Source: Nitriliruptoraceae bacterium (GTDB lineage Bacteria > Actinomycetota > Nitriliruptoria > Nitriliruptorales > Nitriliruptoraceae). Taken from it: 7,224 nt of DNA. This document shows, piece after piece, positions 1-4,742 of the stretch (position 1 is the stretch's first letter; the number at the start of each line of letters is the position of its first letter). Made by a program: the position numbers and the translations under genes. The DNA is taken from NCBI GenBank assembly GCA_007121975.1, contig SKJO01000246.1:1-7224 (forward strand). The letters run 5' to 3'. The notes under the pieces were generated by a model. The model did not search any database and was not told the DNA's origin. It worked only from the letters and a program-made list of their open reading frames with translations.

Positions 1-564
1 ACCTTCGCCGACGGCACCGAGTCCGACGACCACCAGCGGTTCGCCCGGCACCACCTCGGCGCGGGCGACGGCCTCCCAGGCGGTGGGCAGGTTGTCGGTG
101 CACAGCAGCGCGGTCGCATCATCGAGCTCGTCGGGGACCGGGACCAGGGTCCCCGCTGCCTGCGGGATGCGCACCACCTCGGCCTGCCCGCCGTGCAGTG
201 CCGGTCCCGCCGTCGGGTCGGGCGGCCCCCAGCCCAGCAGCCGGCTGTGCACGCACCGGGCGGTCAGCCCGCGCCGGCACGGCGGGCAGGTCCCGCACGA
301 GGTGCTGAACGCCGCCAGCACGCGCTGACCGACCTCGACGCCGGTGACCGCCGGGCCACGGGCCACCACCTCGCCGACCACCTCGTGGCCCTGCACCACC
401 CCGGAGCCGGCCGGCTCCCGTCCCTCGTAGGGGTGCAGGTCCGAGCCGCACAGCCCCGCGGCGCCAACGGCCACCAGCGCGTCGGTGGGGGCCTCGAGGT
501 GGGGTTCGGGCAGGTCGGTGCGCAGGACGATGCGCCCCACCCCTTCGAGGACCAGTCCGCGCAT
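1..564 (-). CDS. Zinc-dependent alcohol dehydrogenase (MDR superfamily), C-terminus beyond window
   Basis: Third gene of the minus-strand operon; 188 codons are visible and the reading frame leaves the window at position 1. The family oxidises alcohols or reduces aldehydes/ketones with NAD(P)(H) in the cytoplasm. Seen: catalytic zinc ligand Cys39 in GLCGSD; His60-Glu61 in GHEVVGEV; four structural-zinc cysteines at 90, 93, 96 and 104 in the usual C-x2-C-x2-C-x7-C spacing; and the start of the Rossmann fold with a GLGAVG nucleotide loop at 181-186. The third catalytic ligand would be Cys155 or Asp157 in LLCTDNLPT, a layout like that of threonine/formaldehyde-dehydrogenase-type members. Full members are about 340-380 residues, so roughly half is missing. 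The ATG is fixed by a perfect GGAGG seven bases upstream. The family call is firm; the substrate is unknown. Confidence 0.92.
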   Translation of the reverse strand, partial: MRGLVLEGVGRIVLRTDLPEPHLEAPTDALVAVGAAGLCGSDLHPYEGREPAGSGVVQGHEVVGEVVARGPAVTGVEVGQRVLAAFSTSCGTCPPCRRGLTARCVHSRLLGWGPPDPTAGPALHGGQAEVVRIPQAAGTLVPVPDELDDATALLCTDNLPTAWEAVARAEVVPGEPLVVVGLGAVGEG

Positions 565-571
565 CCGCCCG

Positions 572-576
572 CCTCC
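572..576 (-). promoter_or_regulatory. Shine-Dalgarno GGAGG of the alcohol dehydrogenase, overlapping the lipase stop
   Basis: On the minus strand the lipase stop codon TAG (578-576) runs directly into GGAGG, sharing its last G, and the dehydrogenase ATG follows after seven bases. This is the strongest ribosome binding site in the window. It implies that ribosomes ending the lipase can readily start the dehydrogenase, so both come from one transcript. Confidence 0.8.
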
Positions 577-1535
577 TACCCGCCCCGGCAGTCACGCCGG
601 TAGGCGTCGAGGTCCCAGTCGTCGAGGAAGGCGCGCATCGCCCGAGCGCCCTCCTCGAGCAGGTCGTGGTCCTCGATGCCGTTGACCTCCAGCGCCCGCA
701 CATCGCTGACGTCGATGCGCACCGTGCGGCGCTCGTCGCAGGCACTGGTCGGCTCCAGCAGGTCGCCGGTATCGAGCAGTGCCGCGGCAACCATGTGCGC
801 GTACTCGCGGTCGCTGTCGGGCAGGCGGGGCTCGCCGCGGGGCCGGGGCAGCAGCCGCACCGCGAAGGTCGGCCACCGGGGCACGGCGCCGTCGTGGCGG
901 TCGAGCACCGCCGCCGCGAAACCCGAGGTGAGCCCCCCGTCGATCAGCAGCCCCTGCGTGCCCGGCTCGTCGCCGACGATCACCGGGTCGAACACGAACG
1001 GGACCGACATCGACGCCCGCACCGCCTCGGCGACCGACTGCTCGTCGGGATCGAGGCCGTAGCGCGCGTAGTCCCACGGCAGGCGCACCACCCGGCGGTG
1101 CAGCACATCGACGCAGCGCACCACCAGCCGGTAGTCGGCCTCCTCGCCGGTCGACGCCTGATCGTCGTCGAGCCGCAGATCGGCGAAGGTCTCGATGCCC
1201 TGCTCGGCGAGGACCTCGCCGATCCAGGCGTTGGGGTCGGTCGGCTCGACCGTCCAGCGTCGCAGCAGCGCCGCGATCGCCCGGGAACTGCCGAAGCGCT
1301 CGACGAGGTCGGCGATCGCGAAGCCGGTGTAGTCGAGTTCCTGGGACAGACGTCGGGCCTGCTCGGGTCCGACGCCGGCGACCGCCAGCGCGCCGGCGAG
1401 CGCGCCGGCGGAAGCGCCGGCGACCCGCATCACCTCGTAGCCCCGCTCGTCGAGCGCGGCGAGCACACCGAGGTGGGCGAGCCCCTTGATGCCTCCGCCC
1501 CCGAGAACCAGGTCGCAGCGCCGGGTGTCGTCCAT
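576..1535 (-). CDS. Patatin-like phospholipase / serine acyl hydrolase
   Basis: A 319-residue protein with the complete patatin signature: oxyanion-hole loop GGGGIKG at 12-18, nucleophile elbow GASAG at 40-44 (Ser42), and DGG at 199-201 (Asp199), forming the Ser-Asp dyad that hydrolyses acyl esters of phospholipids or other lipids. The region between (about 60-175) is the variable lid part of the fold. No signal peptide or membrane helix is visible, so it is probably cytoplasmic or peripherally membrane-bound; the length is normal for a stand-alone bacterial patatin. The ATG overlaps the stop of the upstream reductase gene by one base (TGATG). No Shine-Dalgarno is seen, so translation probably depends on coupling. 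The acidic C-terminal part (about 285-310) has no assigned role. The lipid substrate is not known. Confidence 0.93.
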   Translation of the reverse strand: MDDTRRCDLVLGGGGIKGLAHLGVLAALDERGYEVMRVAGASAGALAGALAVAGVGPEQARRLSQELDYTGFAIADLVERFGSSRAIAALLRRWTVEPTDPNAWIGEVLAEQGIETFADLRLDDDQASTGEEADYRLVVRCVDVLHRRVVRLPWDYARYGLDPDEQSVAEAVRASMSVPFVFDPVIVGDEPGTQGLLIDGGLTSGFAAAVLDRHDGAVPRWPTFAVRLLPRPRGEPRLPDSDREYAHMVAAALLDTGDLLEPTSACDERRTVRIDVSDVRALEVNGIEDHDLLEEGARAMRAFLDDWDLDAYRRDCRGG

Positions 1536-2491
1536 CAGCGGGCGGGGCTGGCCGCGGCCGGATCCAGCGCGACCCCGGTCAGCTGCTCGGATCGCACGGT
1601 GAGCTCGGCGGCGAGTCCGTCGTCGCGGGCGGCTGCCGACCGGGCGGCGGGCGCCGGGTAGCCCCGTGCCTCGCCGATCCCGTCGGGGCCCCAGTACGAG
1701 CCCGGCTCGACGTCTGGGGCGACCGACGCATACAGCTGCGGCAGGGCACCCCGGGCGGCGGGCTGCGCCAGAAGGAGGTTGGTGATGCGCGTGCCCACGC
1801 CGGTGACCCGGCCGCGTACCCCGCCCTGCATCCGGGGTCCGGCCGACTGCAGCGCCGTGTCGGCGTAGCCCGGATGGGCGCCCACCGCGATCGCGGCGGT
1901 CCCGGCGGCGCGCAGCCGTCGGTCGAGTTCGCGCACGAACAGCAGGTTGGCCAGCTTCGAGGTGCCGTAGGCGGACCAGCGCTCGTAGCGGCGCCGCTCC
2001 CAGTTCAGGTCGTCGAGGTCGAGGCGGGCCATGCGGTGGGCGGTGGAGGACACCACGACCACCCGGCCGGCCTCGGCGGTGAGCAGGTGGGGCAGGAGCA
2101 GGCCGACGAGCGCATGGTGGCCGAGGTGGTTGACCCCCAGCTGCAGCTCGAAGCCCTCGGCGGTGCGGCGCTCGGGGGTGGCCATCACCCCGGCGTTGGC
2201 CAGCAGCACGTCGAGCCGCTCGTGGCGATCCGCGAAGCGGCCGGCCGCCTCGCGCACGGTCGCCAGGTCGGCCAGGTCGATCGGCAGGTGCTCCATCGAC
2301 GCGGCCGGCGTGCGCACCCGGATGCGGTCCATCAGCGCGCCGGTGCGGGCGGCGTCCCGGGTGGCCAGCACCACGTGCGCGCCGCGGGTGGCGAGCGCGA
2401 TGGCACTGGCCTCGCCCAGGCCCGAGGTGGCACCGGTCACCAGCACGGTGCGGCCGGTGAGGTCGGGGAGGTCGCTGGCGGTCCAGGGCAC
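1535..2491 (-). CDS. Short-chain dehydrogenase/reductase, retinol-dehydrogenase-like
   Basis: First gene of the minus-strand operon, 318 residues. Classical SDR features are all present: cofactor loop TGATSGLG at 19-26, a D-L pair at 72-73 (after LPI) that contacts the adenine, NAG at 99-101, Asn121 in GVNHLGH, serines 148-149 after the RVVVV strand, and the catalytic Y-x3-K at Tyr175/Lys179 in YGTSK. The GVNHLGH block and the C-terminal tail ending in SEQLTGV are typical of the SDR group that includes retinol/WW-domain oxidoreductases and is common in actinobacteria. Arg45 in LATRD after the second strand suggests NADP(H) preference (inference). It probably reduces or oxidises a lipophilic carbonyl or alcohol. 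I chose the GTG start because GGAG lies five bases upstream; the open frame continues upstream but without a supported start. Confidence 0.92.
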   Translation of the reverse strand: MPWTASDLPDLTGRTVLVTGATSGLGEASAIALATRGAHVVLATRDAARTGALMDRIRVRTPAASMEHLPIDLADLATVREAAGRFADRHERLDVLLANAGVMATPERRTAEGFELQLGVNHLGHHALVGLLLPHLLTAEAGRVVVVSSTAHRMARLDLDDLNWERRRYERWSAYGTSKLANLLFVRELDRRLRAAGTAAIAVGAHPGYADTALQSAGPRMQGGVRGRVTGVGTRITNLLLAQPAARGALPQLYASVAPDVEPGSYWGPDGIGEARGYPAPAARSAAARDDGLAAELTVRSEQLTGVALDPAAASPAR

Positions 2492-2496
2492 GGCTG

Positions 2497-2500
2497 CTCC
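2497..2500 (-). promoter_or_regulatory. Ribosome binding site deciding the GTG start of the SDR gene
   Basis: GGAG (minus strand, 2500-2497) followed by CAGCC and then GTG. Five bases is a normal spacing. The protein begins MPWTASDLPDLTG just before the first Rossmann strand, as expected for the family, so this site supports GTG over any upstream start. Confidence 0.65.
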
Positions 2501-2561
2501 AGGGATCGGCGGAGGCGTCGGGGCGGGTGTGGGATGCCCAACGCGGGGCGGGCCGGACTCC

Positions 2562-2571
2562 AGGGTAGGCT
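2562..2571. promoter_or_regulatory. Overlapping divergent -10 candidates for plsC (+) and the SDR operon (-)
   Basis: In the 141-base gap between the divergent genes, TAGGCT (2566-2571, plus) and TACCCT (2567-2562, minus) overlap by two bases. Both fit the TANNCT hexamer seen ahead of three other genes in this window. Initiation from them would give leaders of roughly 55 bases (plsC) and 65 bases (SDR). I found no convincing -35 box on either strand. If real, the two polymerases could not be seated at once, so the two transcripts would compete. Confidence 0.4.
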
Positions 2572-2572
2572 T

Positions 2573-2612
2573 CGCGGGCCAACAATCCGCGCACCGGGCC
2601 CCGCGGCCCGCG
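2573..2612. repeat. Inverted repeat in the plsC leader with an alternative nested hairpin
   Basis: CGCGGGCC (2573-2580) is the perfect reverse complement of GGCCCGCG (2605-2612). A second arm, CGGGCC (2595-2600), can pair with GGCCCG (2605-2610) across a four-base loop. Both structures use the same downstream arm, so they exclude each other. The site lies just after the -10 candidate and ahead of the plsC ribosome binding site (GGGAG, 2621-2625). In DNA this GC-rich, such repeats can occur by chance. Confidence 0.3.
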
Positions 2613-2632
2613 GCGGCCCAGGGAGCCGAGCG

Positions 2633-3391
2633 ATGAATCCGGTCTACAGCGCGGCCGTCGCGGCGTCGCTGACGTCCTTCCAGACCTTCGGGTGGAAGGT
2701 GCGCGCCTTCGGTCAGCACCACGTCCCGGCCAGCGGGCCGGCGGTGATCGCGACCAACCACGTGGGCTACCTCGACTTCGTGTTCGCCGGGTACGGCGTG
2801 AGGCGGGGGACCGGGCGGCTGGTGCGGTTCGTGGCCAAGCGCGAGGTGTTCGACAACGCCGTGGCCGGGCCGCTGATGCGGGCGATGGGCCACATCCGCA
2901 TCGACCGGGGCGGAGACACCCACATCGCGATGTCCGAGGTCGCCGACGCTCTGGCGGGTGGCGACCTCGTCGGCATGTTCCCGGAAGGCACGATCAGCCC
3001 GTCGTTCGTGCCGCTGGCCGGCCGGCCCGGCGCCGCCCGGATGGCGATCGAGTCCCGCGTGCCCCTGGTGCCCGGCGCGGTATGGGGCTCGCAGCGCATC
3101 TTCACCAAGGGCCGCAAGCTGCGCCCGGCCTACGGCACGGCCGTGCTCATCAGTTTCGGCCCGCCGATCGACTACGCGCCCGACGAGGACCCGCTGGCCG
3201 TGCACGAACGGCTGATGGCCTCGATCCGCACCCAGGTCGACGCCCTGCAGCGTCGCTACCCCCAGCAGCCCAAGGGTCCCGACGACACCTGGTGGCAGCC
3301 GGCGCACCTCGGCGGCACCGCCCCCACGCCCGAGGAGGCCGAACAGCGCGCCCGCCGCGATCGTGAGGCCCGCCGCCGGCGCGATGCCTGA
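2633..3391 (+). CDS. plsC: PlsC-type 1-acyl-sn-glycerol-3-phosphate acyltransferase
   Basis: A 252-residue acyltransferase of the LPLAT family, expected to transfer a fatty acyl group to lysophosphatidic acid at the inner membrane face, giving phosphatidic acid for phospholipid synthesis. Seen: catalytic block NHVGYLD at 42-48 (His43, Asp48), FVAKREVF at 66-73, the glycerolphosphate-binding region with the IRIDRGGD segment at 88-95, and block III FPEGT at 116-120. The usual SRSG-like segment after FPEGT is replaced by ISPSFVP. The last 20 residues are a charged, arginine-rich tail that may bind acidic membrane or may be disordered. No clear membrane helix is visible. The ATG has GGGAG seven bases upstream. 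It is co-directional with, and overlaps, the next gene. A related acyltransferase acting on another acceptor cannot be excluded. Confidence 0.88.
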   Translation: MNPVYSAAVAASLTSFQTFGWKVRAFGQHHVPASGPAVIATNHVGYLDFVFAGYGVRRGTGRLVRFVAKREVFDNAVAGPLMRAMGHIRIDRGGDTHIAMSEVADALAGGDLVGMFPEGTISPSFVPLAGRPGAARMAIESRVPLVPGAVWGSQRIFTKGRKLRPAYGTAVLISFGPPIDYAPDEDPLAVHERLMASIRTQVDALQRRYPQQPKGPDDTWWQPAHLGGTAPTPEEAEQRARRDREARRRRDA

Positions 3392-4223
3392 GGCGCCGAT
3401 CCGCATCACCGACCCGGCCGACCCGCGCCTCGCGGACTACGCCGCGCTCACCGACGCCGCCCTGCGCAAGCGCTACGAGCACCGCCACGGGGTACTGATC
3501 GCGGAGGGTCCCAACCCCGTGCGGCGACTGCTGAGCTCCCCCTACCCGGTGCGGTCGTTGCTGCTGGCCGAGGAGCGCGTTGCCGAGCAGGCCGCGGTCA
3601 TCGCCGCGTTGGCACGCCGAGCCGACCCGCCGCCGGTGTACGTCGTGACCCGCGAACTGCTGATCGAGGTGGTGCGCTACCGACTGCACCAGGGGGTCAT
3701 CGCCTGCGGGGCGCGGCGGGCGCCGCTGGACGTGGAGCAGGTGGTGCGCCCCGCCCGCACGTTGCTGGTGCTCGAGAGGATCGGTGACCACGAGAACCTC
3801 GGCGCGCTGTTCCGCAGCGCACGGGCCCTGGGTGTCGACGGGGTGCTGCTCGCGCCGGACTGCGCCGATCCGCTCTACCGCCGATCGGTGCGGGTCTCGA
3901 TGGGACACGTGCTGCACGTGCCCTTCGCCCGCTGTCCGGATCTGCCGGCGGCGCTCGGTGCGCTGCGGGCTGCCGGGATCGAGGTGCTCGCCCTGACGCC
4001 CGCCGCAGATGCCCAGGACCTCGACGAGGTGCCGAGCGCGCCGCGGGTGGCGCTCGTGCTCGGGGCCGAGGGCCCGGGTCTGACGCCGGCCGCGCAGGCG
4101 GCCGCGGACCGCCGGGTGCGCATCCGACTGGCTGACGAGGTCGATTCGCTGAACGTGGCGACGACCGGGGCGATCGTGCTGCACGCGCTGCGGCGGGTTG
4201 CCGACCCCAGCGGGTCGCCATAA
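3384..4223 (+). CDS. SpoU/TrmH-family RNA (ribose-2'-O)-methyltransferase
   Basis: A 279-residue SPOUT-fold enzyme expected to transfer a methyl group from S-adenosylmethionine to a ribose 2'-OH in rRNA or tRNA. Residues about 10-115 form the N-terminal RNA-binding domain. The catalytic domain follows, with motif 1 at 135-150 (Asn138, Arg144), motif 2 LVLGAEGPGL at 224-233 (Glu229) and motif 3 VDSLNVATTGA at 253-263 (Ser255, Asn257). The stretch CADPLYRRSVRVSMG (160-174) is, from memory, characteristic of an actinobacterial group that includes Mycobacterium tuberculosis Rv0881; its exact target is not something I can state. The ATG lies inside the acyltransferase gene (8-base overlap), suggesting coupled translation. 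A GTG 21 bases upstream (3363) is an alternative start; neither has a clear ribosome binding site. Confidence 0.9.
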   Translation: MPEAPIRITDPADPRLADYAALTDAALRKRYEHRHGVLIAEGPNPVRRLLSSPYPVRSLLLAEERVAEQAAVIAALARRADPPPVYVVTRELLIEVVRYRLHQGVIACGARRAPLDVEQVVRPARTLLVLERIGDHENLGALFRSARALGVDGVLLAPDCADPLYRRSVRVSMGHVLHVPFARCPDLPAALGALRAAGIEVLALTPAADAQDLDEVPSAPRVALVLGAEGPGLTPAAQAAADRRVRIRLADEVDSLNVATTGAIVLHALRRVADPSGSP

Positions 4224-4226
4224 CCT
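4198..4226 (+). promoter_or_regulatory. Sigma70-like promoter for the small membrane protein gene
   Basis: TTGCCG (4198-4203), a 17-base spacer, then TAACCT (4221-4226). This is the best-formed promoter in the window. It lies in the last codons of the methyltransferase, and the TAA stop provides the first three bases of the -10 box. Initiation about 7 bases downstream would leave a leader of some 24 bases containing GAAGGA (4245-4250), six bases before the ATG at 4257. Confidence 0.6.
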
Positions 4227-4256
4227 GGGTGGTTTCCCTCGGATGAAGGAGCATGC

Positions 4257-4676
4257 ATGGAGATCCGGAAGGTCGCTTCGATCGCGGCGATCGTGCTCGG
4301 GGTACTCCTCGTTGCCGCGGGGACGACGACCTGGTTCGTGGTCAGCTCCACCCTCGCGGAGCAGCGCATCACCGTGCCCGACGACGGCTGCCTGGCCGGC
4401 CGTCAGGTCAGCGGGCCCTTCACCGCCTACTGCCAGGCCCAGGTGATCCAGGAGCACACCCTGGAGACGACCGACGGGCTGACCTACGCGGAGCTCGACC
4501 GCGACGACCCACGGCGTGACCTGGCGATGAACTCCTCGTTCCTCCAGGCCTCGCTGTTCACCTCGATCGTCGCCTTCGGGGTGGCCGCGATGGCGGTCGG
4601 CATGGGGTTGCTGTTCATCCTCATCGGGCTGGGGATCCGCGACGTGCGCGAACAGGTCGAGGAACTCGCCGGCTGA
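4257..4676 (+). CDS. Two-helix membrane protein of the actinobacterial family often misannotated as LigA
   Basis: A 139-residue protein with two hydrophobic helices at about 7-31 and 97-126. A polar segment of some 65 residues lies between them, probably outside the cytoplasm, and there is a short charged cytoplasmic tail (RDVREQVEELAG). The blocks SGPFTAYCQAQVI, LTYAELDRDDP and FLQASLFTSIVAFGVAA match, from memory, a family widespread in actinobacteria whose database name 'aromatic ring-opening dioxygenase LigA' is an error; no dioxygenase motif is visible and the function is unknown. Two cysteines in the external segment (45 and 59) could form a disulfide; I do not recall them as typical of the family. 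ATG 4257 is chosen over the out-of-frame ATG at 4253 because of frame and the GAAGGA site. It has its own promoter. Confidence 0.85.
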   Translation: MEIRKVASIAAIVLGVLLVAAGTTTWFVVSSTLAEQRITVPDDGCLAGRQVSGPFTAYCQAQVIQEHTLETTDGLTYAELDRDDPRRDLAMNSSFLQASLFTSIVAFGVAAMAVGMGLLFILIGLGIRDVREQVEELAG

Positions 4677-4701
4677 CTTCATCCGCTGCCCGCCGGTCAC
4701 C

Positions 4702-4707
4702 TACGCT
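4702..4707 (+). promoter_or_regulatory. Candidate -10 box TACGCT for the GGDEF-EAL gene
   Basis: TACGCT ends 35 bases before the chosen GTG at 4743. That is nearly the same distance as TAGCCT before the next PAS gene (34 bases) and close to TAACCT before the membrane protein (30 bases). TTCATC at 4678-4683, with an 18-base spacer, is only a weak -35 match. It lies in the 66-base gap after the membrane-protein stop, which has no clear terminator. Confidence 0.45.
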
Positions 4708-4731
4708 GCGAGGTGGCCGGCGGATCCTGGC

Positions 4732-4736
4732 AAAGG
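4732..4736 (+). promoter_or_regulatory. Ribosome binding site AAAGG supporting GTG 4743
   Basis: AAAGG followed by CACGAC and GTG at 4743 (six-base spacing). The alternative GTG at 4713 has no ribosome binding site and would start almost exactly at the expected first transcribed base, so it would have to be leaderless. The extra ten residues it would add (MAGGSWQRHD) lie outside the first PAS domain. Confidence 0.5.
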
Positions 4737-4742
4737 CACGAC

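Noticed and set aside
666..1661. Plus-strand open frame (331 codons) opposite the patatin gene
   Set aside because: No motifs, composition typical of an antisense shadow, and the minus strand has a complete patatin signature.
2492..3409. Upstream extension of the SDR open frame through the divergent gap and antisense to plsC
   Set aside because: The SDR fold begins directly after the GTG at 2491, which has GGAG; the upstream part is antisense to an intact acyltransferase gene and resembles no domain.
4257..4676. Annotation as aromatic ring-opening dioxygenase LigA
   Set aside because: The protein is a 139-residue two-helix membrane protein with no metal-ligand motif of extradiol dioxygenases; the name appears to be a propagated database error.
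3150..4700. Long minus-strand open frame (about 516 codons) antisense to the methyltransferase and membrane-protein genes
   Set aside because: Low-complexity Arg/Gly/His/Pro-rich translation without motifs; it spans three convincing plus-strand genes.
4677..4742. Rho-independent terminator or cyclic-di-GMP riboswitch ahead of the GGDEF-EAL gene
   Set aside because: Only 66 bases, with no strong stem followed by T residues and no conserved riboswitch core recognisable.
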